Source: Fictibacillus aquaticus (GTDB lineage: Bacteria > Bacillota > Bacilli > Bacillales > Fictibacillaceae). Taken from it: 58,286 bases of DNA. Within the stretch, counting starts at the first letter, position 1, and each line of letters begins with the position of its first letter. The translations under genes were made by a program, and so were the position numbers. Positions 25,138-34,018 of this stretch are shown in pieces. Location of the stretch: assembly GCF_002245695.1 (NCBI RefSeq), contig NZ_NOII01000013.1, positions 1 through 58,286 on the forward strand. Reading direction: 5' to 3'. A model generated the notes under the pieces. It made no database searches and had not been told where the DNA came from. It worked only from the letters and a program-made list of their open reading frames with translations.

Positions 25138-27745
25138 GTTTATACTTCAAAACTGGCGCCGTCAGCGTGAACGGTTCCTGCTTTTACTTGCCGGAGCGGT
25201 TATGATCAGCGGCGGTCTAAGCTATTTGCTAAATCTATCTGAAGGAAATAAAGGAACGGTTGTCGAGAACCTGCAAAAAAGGTGGGAATCTTCTTACCAT
25301 ATCGTCGTGCGCCCTCAAGGATCCAGGAGCGTGACAGAAGAAAAAGGACTGCTCGAACCTAACTACTTAAGCGGCATTGCTGGCGGTATCAGTCAAAAAC
25401 AGCTCTCGGATATTAAAGCCATCACAGACGTTGAAGTTGCAGCACCTGTTGCGGTGCTTGGATATTCACCGTTAGAGGCTGAATTTAAAACACAAATCAT
25501 GCCAAAAGAGTTTGGCATCTATCGTATTAAAATCCAGAATAGAGCGTTTGACGGTGTCCGCCATACGATTGAGGACCGCGACACCCTTTACGTACCGCTT
25601 GGCAAATGGAATATGCCTGAAGGATATGGCGGCCAGAACGGCATTCAATTCGGAAAAGATTTCGGATTGATGGATCAATATGACTGGATCCTCCGAGCTT
25701 CTAGCCAGCAGCTTCTTGTTGGCATCGATCCGGTGGAAGAAGCGAAATTGGTTGGATTGGATGCCGCGGTGCTGCAGCAAAACGGGAGTCAATATTTTTC
25801 CCCACAAAACTCAGACGTCACGAAGACAAGTGACGTGAGCACCGCTATTCCTGTATTAATAAGCAGTGCTCCTTTCGTAGACGAAACGATCACATACACG
25901 GTCGAACCGCTCGATCTTCCGTTTCAGGACATTAACGAAGCTGCACAAACATTAGCAAAGATTAAAGAGAACGGCGGCAAGAAGTATTTGAATAGCCTTG
26001 CAACAAACAATGACGCTAAAAAAACGTATGACATATCTTCTGAAAAGCTGTACAAAACGTTATTCGGCTCTCTGACTGGCCTTGACCCTGCTACAGGAAA
26101 AAAAGTGAGTCTTTTAGACGGACAGTCCAACATTACGGAGTCCCATGTCGCTTTGAAATCAACGGCTTTATCAGTAAAAAGTGTAACTAGCCCTTTTGGT
26201 GAGCGTTGGGCATATGCGTTTAAAGCGGAGCCGCAAAAAGCAGAATTTCCATGGGGCGGCAAGATCCATAACGCGTTCAGGCCGCTCGATTATTACGAGC
26301 TGCCAGACGGAGGAGTGCCGGGAGTAAGCTATAACTTTGTCGGATTTTATGATCCAAACAAGCTGAAGCTCTCAAAAGACCCATTAAATGAATTACCGAT
26401 GGAAACATACCGCCCTGCTACCGCTCATCTTGTACTGGACGGGAAAGGCAAGCCCGTTAATCCGCAAGTAACCGTCCAGCCGACGAGCAATCCATTGGGA
26501 TACCTGACAGCTCCCCCTACCCTGCTAACAACAATTGAAGCAGCCGCTGCCATCAACGGGGACAAGCCTATTTCTTCCGTACGAATAAAAGTGGCAGGGG
26601 TCACTTCACTTAGTGAGGAAAGTCAGAATAAGCTTGAAGCAATCGCAAAAGAAATCGAAAGCAAAACAGGGCTGTTAACCGATATTACGCTCGGTTCATC
26701 GCCGCAGCCACTCATCTTGGAGATTCCGAAAAACGGCAATACACAAGCATTAGGCTGGATCGAACAGCCTTGGAGCAAGCTGCAATCCTCCATCACACTG
26801 TTTAGAGAAACGAAGCTTGGCTACTCTGCCGTCATTGTTTTCGTTCTATTAGTAGCCGTAGTCTATGTATTCGCGAGCTGCCTTGTTTCCTTATTATCAC
26901 GAAGAAAGCAAATGGCCGTCCTGCTGTCACTCGGCTGGCGTCCATCACAGCTGAGCCGGATGATTATGATGGAATCGATCATCTTAGGCTGTGTAACGGC
27001 GATCATCGCCTGGAGTATTACAGCCATAACAGCACCAGCAGAAATTTCATTAGTAAAACTCATGTTGATCGGTTTTACAGGAATTACGATCTACTTGTTA
27101 GGTTCTATCTGGCCTGCAATGCTCGTCCGAAAAATCAAGCCTTATGAAGCGATGCGAACCGGGGAAATCACAGTGAGTTCCAAGCGCGTCATGCGTACCA
27201 AAAATTTATGGTCGCTTGCACTCAGTCACTTTCTTGGAAAATGGAACCGTAACTTCTTATCGGTCCTTTCCATCGCGATTCCAGCAACACTGCTGTCCAT
27301 ATTTGTCTCCATCACACTTAGACTGCAAGGCATCATGTACACCACATGGCTCGGACAATATATATCCGTAGAGATCGGCAAAGTCCACTACATCGCCATG
27401 GGCATCGCATTTTGCATCAGCATCCTCACCACATCCGAAATACTCTGGCAGAACATCGCAGAGCGGCGGAACGAGATCGCCCTGTTAAAAGCCATCGGCT
27501 GGAGAAGCTCGACGGTACGCAGGCTCATCTGGCTAGAAGGCTTATACTCAGGCGGGTTGGCTAGCTTAATAAGTGTCCTGTTAAGCAGCTGTGTCATGTA
27601 TTTGCTGTATGGCGGTTTGACACTGTCACAGTTCGGTTTGATGCTTGGTTGTTCGCTCATCCCATTAGTTATGGGCTTTTTAGGATCTGTACTGCCTGCT
27701 GAGTCAGCGATTAAAGTGGAGCCTAATCGGGGGCTGGCGAGTTAA
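25130..27745 (+). CDS. ABC transporter permease with two FtsX domains
   Basis: An 871-residue membrane protein. One helix near the N terminus (residues about 17-36) is followed by a roughly 500-residue external region of unusual size, then two FtsX-like four-helix modules. The first contains SRRKQMAVLLSLGWRPSQL and the second AERRNEIALLKAIGWRSSTV, both the cytoplasmic motif of MacB-type permeases. Together with the preceding ATPase it forms a complete transporter. It overlaps the accessory gene by 8 bp. The large outer domain suggests it captures or senses something at the cell surface. Confidence 0.88.
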   Translation: MIKFILQNWRRQRERFLLLLAGAVMISGGLSYLLNLSEGNKGTVVENLQKRWESSYHIVVRPQGSRSVTEEKGLLEPNYLSGIAGGISQKQLSDIKAITDVEVAAPVAVLGYSPLEAEFKTQIMPKEFGIYRIKIQNRAFDGVRHTIEDRDTLYVPLGKWNMPEGYGGQNGIQFGKDFGLMDQYDWILRASSQQLLVGIDPVEEAKLVGLDAAVLQQNGSQYFSPQNSDVTKTSDVSTAIPVLISSAPFVDETITYTVEPLDLPFQDINEAAQTLAKIKENGGKKYLNSLATNNDAKKTYDISSEKLYKTLFGSLTGLDPATGKKVSLLDGQSNITESHVALKSTALSVKSVTSPFGERWAYAFKAEPQKAEFPWGGKIHNAFRPLDYYELPDGGVPGVSYNFVGFYDPNKLKLSKDPLNELPMETYRPATAHLVLDGKGKPVNPQVTVQPTSNPLGYLTAPPTLLTTIEAAAAINGDKPISSVRIKVAGVTSLSEESQNKLEAIAKEIESKTGLLTDITLGSSPQPLILEIPKNGNTQALGWIEQPWSKLQSSITLFRETKLGYSAVIVFVLLVAVVYVFASCLVSLLSRRKQMAVLLSLGWRPSQLSRMIMMESIILGCVTAIIAWSITAITAPAEISLVKLMLIGFTGITIYLLGSIWPAMLVRKIKPYEAMRTGEITVSSKRVMRTKNLWSLALSHFLGKWNRNFLSVLSIAIPATLLSIFVSITLRLQGIMYTTWLGQYISVEIGKVHYIAMGIAFCISILTTSEILWQNIAERRNEIALLKAIGWRSSTVRRLIWLEGLYSGGLASLISVLLSSCVMYLLYGGLTLSQFGLMLGCSLIPLVMGFLGSVLPAESAIKVEPNRGLAS

Positions 27746-27826
27746 ATCATATGGCGACAAAGCACATATCACGAAGTTACCAATTAAAGATATACTGTGA
27801 TTAAAAAGACAAAAGGAGCGGTAATC

Positions 27827-28033
27827 ATGGCTAAGATCATTCCGTTTCCAGAACCGGAATTCGCTTTGACCGATGAAGAGGTTATCGAGTATCACCAGAT
27901 TAAAGAGCTGCTTGAAACAGCCAGCACCTTCCGCCATTACCGCATCTTGAAGAAGCGTGTTGCTGAATTCATGGCTCGCGTTGAGGAACGCCGTCAGCAA
28001 GAGCTGAATGATAGTCGGAGACCTTATAAATGA
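27827..28033 (+). CDS. Small conserved-looking protein, 68 residues
   Basis: Starts MAKIIPFPEPEFALTDEE with AAAGGAG 8 bases upstream and ends in a strongly charged helical region (RILKKRVAEFMARVEERRQQ). No signal, membrane segment or known domain is seen. The opening PFPEP pattern and good ribosome site support a real gene. It lies 80 bp after the ABC permease and is followed by a strong terminator, so it may be the last gene of that transcript. Confidence 0.7.
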   Translation: MAKIIPFPEPEFALTDEEVIEYHQIKELLETASTFRHYRILKKRVAEFMARVEERRQQELNDSRRPYK

Positions 28034-28048
28034 AACCGTAAAATAGTG

Positions 28049-28088
28049 CACCCTATAAAGTAGCTTCTGCTTTATAGGGTGTTTTTTT
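28049..28088 (+). terminator. Terminator after the 68-residue gene
   Basis: CACCCTATAAAG and CTTTATAGGGTG form a perfect 12-bp stem with a 9-nt loop, followed by TTTTTTT. Confidence 0.87.
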
Positions 28089-28261
28089 ATCACCTTGACC
28101 AGGTGAACGATTAACTTGCAAGTCTCTAATTCCCATCATTTTCAAACAATCCACACGTGTAGCTAGTTTTTACCAACTTCAATTCTTCATTTCCTATTTT
28201 CTAAAGCGCTAGTGGCAGATATAATAGATGAACAGGAAATAATTATGAAAGAGGTCATCTT

Positions 28262-28783
28262 ATGAATACAGCATACTCATTAGAAACGACGAAAACAAAA
28301 GCATTAGTCATCAATGCCCTTTTCATTGCATTGACACTTGTTGCAACTATGTTCATCAACTTAAGGCTTCCGACAATAGGTAACGGCGGGCTGATCCACC
28401 TTGGAAACGTTCCGCTATTAATAGCCGCATTTGTTTTCGGCAGAAGAACAGGTTTCGTTGCAGGCGCTTTTGGAATGGGCTTGTTTGATATCATTTCAGG
28501 CTGGACCGTATGGGCGCCATTCACCTTCTTTATTGTAGGAACAATGGGTTATGTGGCAGGTTTGATTTCTGAAAAAGCCCCTGGGAATCGACTTCTCGTC
28601 AACACAATGGCAGTAGCCGCTGCACTGATCATAAAAGTTGTGGGCTATTATTTTGCCGAAGTAATCCTATACAGCAACTGGATTCAGCCATTCGGGTCTA
28701 TTCCAGGCAACATTTTGCAGGTGGCTATAGCGGGAATTATTGTTGTGCCGCTTGTGGCGCGTATTAAGAAAAGAGTGATTTAG
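28262..28783 (+). CDS. ECF transporter substrate-specificity (S) component
   Basis: A 173-residue membrane protein with about five to six helices. The GNGGLIHLGNVPLLIAA and FGRRTGFVAGAFGMGLFDI segments are typical of ECF S components of the DUF1393 type, which bind a vitamin or similar micronutrient and share a common energising module encoded elsewhere. The substrate cannot be told: no TPP, FMN, preQ1 or cobalamin riboswitch is visible in the 230 bp upstream. ATG with AGAGG upstream; stands alone. Confidence 0.85.
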   Translation: MNTAYSLETTKTKALVINALFIALTLVATMFINLRLPTIGNGGLIHLGNVPLLIAAFVFGRRTGFVAGAFGMGLFDIISGWTVWAPFTFFIVGTMGYVAGLISEKAPGNRLLVNTMAVAAALIIKVVGYYFAEVILYSNWIQPFGSIPGNILQVAIAGIIVVPLVARIKKRVI

Positions 28784-28917
28784 TTTTCATACACCTAATT
28801 GAGCAGATTGTTCAATTAGGTGTTTTTTATAACTTCGCCTAAGTACATAACACCATGTATGGTAAAATTAATCCTGCTTCAAACTCAAATCAGGTTCATT
28901 TAGGAGTGTATGTAAGC

Positions 28918-30099
28918 ATGAACAAAAAAGATATCTCACAAATCCGCAGACAATTTAAAAAAGATAATGATCTACTGAAAATTTCCAGCATTTTTAACGT
29001 TTATATTATGAAGGAATCGAGTGACATCTATCATCACCAGAGCCAGCACTTCGAAATGCTGGATCCGGATCAGCAGGAACTGTTTTTGAACAACTTTAAA
29101 AAGCTGCTTGGCGGGAATATCGATGAAAAACTGTTTGAATTAAAGTTTCAGAGAAATGCAGAAAACAGCAGCCAGCTTATCCTGCATCAAGGACTGCTCA
29201 GCAGTGATACGGAGGACTGGAAAGAGCGTATGCTCCAGATGGTCGGCAAGATGCTTTTACACCGCCAATACGAGAAGGATATCGTCATCACTTTTATCCG
29301 TGGCGAATATATGAAGCCGGCAAAGCGCCGAAATGATGAGACGGAGGAAAGCGGGAGTGAAACCGTCTACTCTAATCCCTTCATTCTCTGCAGCATCAAT
29401 AACACGCAGGAACCGAAAAAAGAACTGCTCTTCGACTATGCTTCAAAAGAGTTCAAATACAATTTCATTCTTGATCCCGTTATCAACCTGCACGCTCCGC
29501 TCGGCGGGTTTCTGTTCCCTTGCTTTACCGACAACGCAGCAGATGTGAACCACATTCTGTATGCCGCAGGTAAAGTACATGAACCCGATCACCTGTTCAT
29601 CGAGCAAGTGCTAAACGGCGAAGAAACGATGACAGCTAAAGATGACAAGATCGTGTTTGAAGAAATCATCAAAAACGTTACGGGAGATTCGTTAAATACT
29701 TCTACCCTATCGAACGTATATGAAGAGATTCACCGCATGATCGAGGAAAATGAAGAAGAAGAACTTCCGAAGCTGGATGCCAAGGACGTCGAACGCGTAC
29801 TGAAGATAAGCGGCCTGGAAGATGTGGACACCCAAAAAGTAGAAGCCGCCTTCCACAACGTGATCGACGACAAATCATACGAGATCAAAGCAAACAGCGT
29901 TGTACCAAAATACACATCTAAATCCATTAAAATCAACACAAAGTTAGCGAACATTTCGATAAGCCCGCAGGATTTGAAGTATGTGAAGCAGGTTCATCTG
30001 AACGGCAAACGGTACCTCATGATTGAAGTGGATGAAGATACGGTGATTGAAGGGTTTACTATGATTCCAGAGGCTTTTGGGGAGAAGGTTGAGAAATAA
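28918..30099 (+). CDS. DUF4317 family protein
   Basis: A 393-residue soluble protein beginning MNKKDISQIRRQFKKDN, which I recognise as the DUF4317 family common in Firmicutes. The family's function is unknown. No signal peptide or membrane segment is seen; the C-terminal third is acidic, then turns basic. The start at 28918 follows AGGAG at 11 bases; the longer open frame upstream lacks a site. It is single-gene, followed by a clear terminator. Confidence 0.85.
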   Translation: MNKKDISQIRRQFKKDNDLLKISSIFNVYIMKESSDIYHHQSQHFEMLDPDQQELFLNNFKKLLGGNIDEKLFELKFQRNAENSSQLILHQGLLSSDTEDWKERMLQMVGKMLLHRQYEKDIVITFIRGEYMKPAKRRNDETEESGSETVYSNPFILCSINNTQEPKKELLFDYASKEFKYNFILDPVINLHAPLGGFLFPCFTDNAADVNHILYAAGKVHEPDHLFIEQVLNGEETMTAKDDKIVFEEIIKNVTGDSLNTSTLSNVYEEIHRMIEENEEEELPKLDAKDVERVLKISGLEDVDTQKVEAAFHNVIDDKSYEIKANSVVPKYTSKSIKINTKLANISISPQDLKYVKQVHLNGKRYLMIEVDEDTVIEGFTMIPEAFGEKVEK

Positions 30100-30106
30100 T
30101 ATAGTG

Positions 30107-30150
30107 AAAGCTTCTCATCAGGTTTTGGGCTGGTGAGAAGCTTTTTTATA
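30107..30150 (+). terminator. Terminator after the DUF4317 gene
   Basis: AAAGCTTCTCATCA pairs with TGGTGAGAAGCTTTT (one G-T) around a 10-nt loop, followed by a T run. It may also serve the convergent leftward gene. Confidence 0.85.
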
Positions 30151-30155
30151 TCATG

Positions 30156-30695
30156 CTACATCTTTTTATTTTTTTCAAACCACCCGAACGCAACTTCCGC
30201 CTGAATGATTTCATTATTTGGTGAGGTTAAAAAAATAATAAATGATCCGCCTGGAGGGAAGATATATTTTCCATCTTCATCACTGGTTAAAGTGCTTTGC
30301 GGCGGTACAATCCGTCTGAATGCCATTACTCCTTCTTTCGGAGTTCCATCAACAAATTCAGCATATGCGATTTTAACTTCGGGCTTTGGAAGCGGGGTAA
30401 GAGCTGTGTTTGCCGGTGTCACGTTTTTAGAAACTTTCGGCTTCCCAGGAGAAACCGGATTAAACCAAATTTCAGCTTCAAACGGCTGCTCAGAATGATT
30501 GGTGATGGTAAATGCATTTACAAATAAATTGACATCTGATTTAAACGGATTAAATAAGCCGCCCCACCCATTTTTCCCTTTTCCAAAAAGAATGTGTTCG
30601 GTTTGCCCAACAAAATATCTCCCCTGCAAGGATTGATATAAAGGGTTGGGTATGTTGACGGCTTTAATAATCCGGTCATTATTAGACATTGACAT
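30156..30695 (-). CDS. DUF6143-like protein
   Basis: A 179-residue protein, predicted all-beta, with LYQSLQGRYFVGQTEHILFG and WGGLFNPFKSDVNLFVNAFT. This arrangement resembles DUF6143 proteins of Bacillus, some of which look spore- or surface-related. No signal peptide or membrane segment. The start at 30695 has AAAGGAG 11 bases upstream; a second ATG two codons later is also possible. Function unknown. Confidence 0.65.
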   Translation of the reverse strand: MSMSNNDRIIKAVNIPNPLYQSLQGRYFVGQTEHILFGKGKNGWGGLFNPFKSDVNLFVNAFTITNHSEQPFEAEIWFNPVSPGKPKVSKNVTPANTALTPLPKPEVKIAYAEFVDGTPKEGVMAFRRIVPPQSTLTSDEDGKYIFPPGGSFIIFLTSPNNEIIQAEVAFGWFEKNKKM

Positions 30696-30880
30696 AAGAT
30701 GCTTCACTCCTTTCCAAAAGTTTATGTGAATTGGATAGAGAATGTTTGGGCAAAAATTTCGAAAACAGGGCTGCCGTGGTATTTGGGGATGTAGGAGAAG
30801 AAAAAGAGCCGCCGTTTTCATAACGACAGCTCTTACATACTTGATCGCTTATATAACACTTTTTCATTGATCTCATTTGC

Positions 30881-31567
30881 TTATAAACGAGCAGTTATTA
30901 CATCATGCGTCCTTAGTCTCTTAGGCTCTGCCCAAAGAGTATACCCCAGCCAAATGAGAGCTGCTCCCATCGGTATGGCCAGCACACGATCGAATGGGTG
31001 TGGAATGACGGCGGCAGCAAAGGTGACGACCGCGGCGAAAGCAAGCAAGGCACCTGCCATGCGCGGGAAGACTCTTGCACGATACGTAGCGATTCCAAAC
31101 AGAAGCCCGCCAAAACCATACAGAATTCCCGCAATGGGGGCTAGTACTGGGAAAATCCCCAGATCCGCCGTGCTTGTTGTTCCGCTAAAGAGCCCTGCGA
31201 TCCCTTTTACAAACTCAGGAGCATCTGTTGTCAGCAGCGGCAGCACAAATGCCTCGATGAAACTAAAATTCATTGAAAGCAGCCAGAATAGACTAAAGAA
31301 GATAAAACCAATCAGCCCCAGCCAGCCAGCTTCTTCCGCCTGCCTGCTGTAGATACCTGATAGGCCGATGAGACTGAAAAGAGACATGAGACTCGTCGCA
31401 CATGCAACGGCCACCCATAAGCTTGTGTTAACAGAGGATAGCTGATCCGCTGGGTGAACAAACTGAATCCCGATATACAAAATCCCTGCCAACAGTGCAA
31501 AAACACCTGCTACTCGCATGAAACGCTGCCCCGTAATACTTGGCTTTTTATCAACCTTCTTATCCAT
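30881..31567 (-). CDS. Multi-pass membrane protein of unknown function
   Basis: A 228-residue protein with about seven hydrophobic helices (for example GVFALLAGILYIGIQFV, WLGLIGFIFFSLFWLLSM and MAGALLAFAAVVTFAAAVIP), short loops and basic ends. No catalytic motif is apparent; it resembles the many small integral proteins of Bacillus of unknown role (DUF4386-like shape). The start ATG at 31567 has TTGGAGGCG upstream. It is 185 bp downstream of the next leftward gene and probably transcribed alone. Confidence 0.65.
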   Translation of the reverse strand: MDKKVDKKPSITGQRFMRVAGVFALLAGILYIGIQFVHPADQLSSVNTSLWVAVACATSLMSLFSLIGLSGIYSRQAEEAGWLGLIGFIFFSLFWLLSMNFSFIEAFVLPLLTTDAPEFVKGIAGLFSGTTSTADLGIFPVLAPIAGILYGFGGLLFGIATYRARVFPRMAGALLAFAAVVTFAAAVIPHPFDRVLAIPMGAALIWLGYTLWAEPKRLRTHDVITARL

Positions 31568-31702
31568 ATGGCGCCTCCAATTTAATATTTACTTTTATTT
31601 CAAAGGGAAATCGTATGACCTATAGTAAGTTATGAAAAAGCACGGTGTTTCATTAATCAATTGTGATGATATTTCCGTACAGACTGCATGTAATTTAATT
31701 AA

Positions 31703-31745
31703 GAAAAGGCTTTTCAAAAGTTTGGATAACTAGTGAAAAGCCTCT
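31703..31745. repeat. GAGGCTTTTC-type palindrome, copy 1
   Basis: GAAAAGGCTTTTC and GAAAAGCCTCTT flank an AT-rich middle (AAAAGTTTGGATAACTAGT). A similar unit occurs at 41346-41387 and a partial one at 38514-38530. It may also act as a terminator. Confidence 0.5.
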
Positions 31746-31803
31746 TGGAGTTTAATATTTTGTTTGTTGTAAACAGAGGGATGTTTCTCCTTGTTTAAGA
31801 AGT

Positions 31804-31824
31804 GCGAGAACCGTCCCCATGCTT
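31804..31824. repeat. ACCGTCCCC-type repeat end (single)
   Basis: GCGAGAACCGTCCCCATGCTT, one end of the inverted-repeat family that recurs at 35.2-38.7 kb. It lies 143 bp upstream of the MpsC-family gene. Confidence 0.55.
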
Positions 31825-31966
31825 GTCATCCAATCTTTCCTTTCTATAGAACACTCGCTTGCTTGCTTTTGATTCAATCTCCCCACCGATGGGTATTATT
31901 ACTATAATCTTCCTATTTATTATAACAGTTGCGGCACTAACCACTACAGATTCCAAGGAGCGTTCT

Positions 31967-32653
31967 ATGGAGAATAGTAAAGTTCTAGAAAGAGAAGCAG
32001 CAAGTGTCATTGGAAAGGTGCTACGCGACAACTTTGGAAAAGGGCCTGGGAATGTTATTTGTTCTTTATCTGATTCTGTCCTCGTAACATATATCACGAA
32101 TTTCGCATCTCCTGTAGAACTTTCATTGATGAATATACAGCAAAATTTATTCGTAGAAAAAACAGGAGACTTATTAATGCATACACTGAAAGAAGAAATG
32201 ATGATGTTTATTGAATTGAAAATGCATCTAGAGGTGAACGAGTTTTTTTACGATTGGAACCTTGATTTTCATACAGGGATGCTGATTTTTATCTTTAATA
32301 AGGATGCTGTTTATGATGACTTTTACTCTAATCAAGAAAAGCTGCATGACGTGATCTCAAAAATCACCTATGAAGCACAAAGATTACCTGACATCGTTCA
32401 GTCAAGAAGATTAAACACGAAGCATCTTTTAGTTTTTAGAGAAGGACTTTTAGTCAATCTTGAAAAAGAATTACTGACTTTAGGCTTTGAAGAAACGCTC
32501 GTTTTGGGGAAGAGGCGTCTTGAAAAGAGGCTTATAGAAGAATACAAGACGATCATTGAACAACTCTTAAGTGCCAAGATCATCGATTTCTTTGTTGTTT
32601 GGAACTTTAGCGAAGACAAAAGCTATATATTATTCGTATTAAAACAGGAATAG
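31967..32653 (+). CDS. MpsC-family (DUF2294) protein, two domains
   Basis: A 228-residue soluble protein with two successive DUF2294/MpsC-like domains. The first holds GKVLRDNFGKGPGNVICSLS and the second GFEETLVLGKRRLEKRLIEE. In staphylococci MpsC was described with a membrane-potential-generating system, while in Bacillus the family is scattered and unlinked; no such partner genes lie here. The start at 31967 has AAGGAG 6 bases upstream; the 36-codon extension upstream overlaps repeat-derived DNA and lacks a site. Confidence 0.75.
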   Translation: MENSKVLEREAASVIGKVLRDNFGKGPGNVICSLSDSVLVTYITNFASPVELSLMNIQQNLFVEKTGDLLMHTLKEEMMMFIELKMHLEVNEFFYDWNLDFHTGMLIFIFNKDAVYDDFYSNQEKLHDVISKITYEAQRLPDIVQSRRLNTKHLLVFREGLLVNLEKELLTLGFEETLVLGKRRLEKRLIEEYKTIIEQLLSAKIIDFFVVWNFSEDKSYILFVLKQE

Positions 32654-32760
32654 GAATTGTTTTCCATGTAAATACATGGTATAGTTTAAAGTGATATCGT
32701 ATGAATTTAATAGTGTGCTGATGGTAATGGATGGACATTCTATATAGATGGACCAAACAT

Positions 32761-32805
32761 AAGTCAGGAAAGAAGCGTAATACGTTTCTTTCCTGACTTT
32801 TTTAT
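32761..32805 (+). terminator. Terminator after the MpsC-family gene
   Basis: AAGTCAGGAAAGAA and TTTCTTTCCTGACTT form a long stem with an 8-10 nt loop, followed by TTTTTATT. It lies about 110 bases beyond the stop codon. Confidence 0.85.
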
Positions 32806-32837
32806 TGCCATTCTATATAAAAAAAGGAGGAAGTGCA

Positions 32838-33122
32838 TTGATTCTTGCTAAGGAACGGCTGCTTTCTGCCTTAAAAGATTTTATTGAAAAACACCATGAT
32901 GACGCTTTAAATGGCACCCCGCCCCTCATCCGCAAAAAAGAACTGGAAGGTTTTATTGAAACCTCTGCTCTTAACATGCAAATTGCTTATTCCAAACACT
33001 CTTCGACCACACAGACATTCTATCTATTCGATCTATTGGCATTCGATCTAACCATGGAAATTAATTATCGATACAAAAGTTTCTATACTAGGCATACTTC
33101 ATCTGTTGCTTACAAAACCTGA
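32838..33122 (+). CDS. Small protein of unknown function, 94 residues
   Basis: Begins at a TTG preceded by AAAGGAGG at seven bases and reads (M)ILAKERLLSALKDFIEKH, an amphipathic helical start. The rest has RKKELEGFIET and an aromatic-rich C-terminal half. No domain, signal or membrane segment is recognised. The strong ribosome site and a following terminator support a real gene. Confidence 0.6.
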   Translation: MILAKERLLSALKDFIEKHHDDALNGTPPLIRKKELEGFIETSALNMQIAYSKHSSTTQTFYLFDLLAFDLTMEINYRYKSFYTRHTSSVAYKT

Positions 33123-33130
33123 CCGGATGC

Positions 33131-33166
33131 AAACACCACCCTTCAGCCAAAGGGTGGTGTTTCTTT
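33131..33166 (+). terminator. Terminator after the 94-residue gene
   Basis: AAACACCACCCT and AGGGTGGTGTTT form a 12-bp stem around CAGCCAA-type loop sequence, followed by CTTT. It ends immediately before a degenerate ACCGTCCCC-type repeat (33170-33193). Confidence 0.8.
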
Positions 33167-33169
33167 GAC

Positions 33170-33193
33170 GCACGAGAACCCTCCCCACACTTC
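33170..33193. repeat. Degenerate ACCGTCCCC-type repeat end
   Basis: GCACGAGAACCCTCCCCACA, a mutated copy of the family end found at 31804 and 35178. Confidence 0.45.
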
Positions 33194-33300
33194 TCTTCAC
33201 CATACTCATGCTTCTTTATGATTGCTCAATGCATGTGCATGCAATAACCTAGAGTAAAGAGTTCAACAACCACTAAAATGAGCGCAAGGAGGTTAAATGT

Positions 33301-33816
33301 ATGCCGCAACTAGGGACGCTATACTTTCTCTGCGGAAAAATGGGCGCAGGGAAATCTACTACTTCAAAACAATTGGCAGCAGATAAACAGGCGGTATTGT
33401 TGTCAGAGGATGAATGGCTTTCCTCTCTCTATCCCAATCAGATTGCATCATTTGAGGACTATTTAAAATTCTCAGCGCAGCTTAAGCCGTTAATGAAAAA
33501 GCATGTCCAAAACATATTAAGTGTCGGTGCAGATGTCGTAATGGACTTTCCAGCAAACACTCAAAAACTGCGAAAGTGGTTCTTAGATATTGCGTCAGAG
33601 ATTCATGCAAACCACCAGCTCATTTTCCTTAATCTAACGAATGAGCAATGCTTACGTCAGGTTGCACAAAGGCGAATCGAACAGCCAGAAAGAGCTGCCT
33701 TTGACACCGAAGCGGTGTTTCATCAAGTTACTGCATTTTTTGAAACTCCGGAAGCTTCTGAGGGTTTACATGTATTAGAGATTAGTGGAAAAGAAAATAG
33801 AAAGGCTGGTCAATAA
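33301..33816 (+). CDS. P-loop kinase-like NTPase
   Basis: A 171-residue cytoplasmic protein with Walker A CGKMGAGKST near the N terminus, an acidic motif LLSEDEW, VVMDFPANTQ (Walker B-like) and a lid with RRIEQPERAAF. This is the shape of small ATP-dependent kinases (zeta-toxin/chloramphenicol-phosphotransferase/AAA_33 type). The substrate is unknown, and no antitoxin-like partner is adjacent. ATG with AAGGAGG upstream. Confidence 0.75.
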   Translation: MPQLGTLYFLCGKMGAGKSTTSKQLAADKQAVLLSEDEWLSSLYPNQIASFEDYLKFSAQLKPLMKKHVQNILSVGADVVMDFPANTQKLRKWFLDIASEIHANHQLIFLNLTNEQCLRQVAQRRIEQPERAAFDTEAVFHQVTAFFETPEASEGLHVLEISGKENRKAGQ

Positions 33817-33988
33817 GCACATTTTAATGCACCGAAATTGTGGTTCGTCTTCATAAACGATAGAGTGCATCTATCTTCAAAAGCTAAATAGCTTTCAATT
33901 ACAAGGTGAAGCATGAGACCCTCACTGTGCTCCCGGGAGCTGCTTCTCCCCATTTTTATCATGCAATTAAAAATGGAACAAAAACTAA

Positions 33989-34009
33989 CCCCAGCCATGA
34001 TAGCTGGGG
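33989..34009 (-). terminator. Terminator of the aldo/keto reductase gene
   Basis: CCCCAGC and GCTGGGG with a 7-nt loop, followed on the minus strand by TTAGTTTTTG. It lies 10 bases past the stop codon. Confidence 0.8.
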
Positions 34010-34018
34010 CTTACTTAA

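Noticed and set aside
32654-32760. Possible riboswitch upstream of the 94-residue gene
   Set aside because: The stretch has paired segments and a following terminator, but I could match it to no known aptamer; it is more simply the 3' end of the MpsC transcript.
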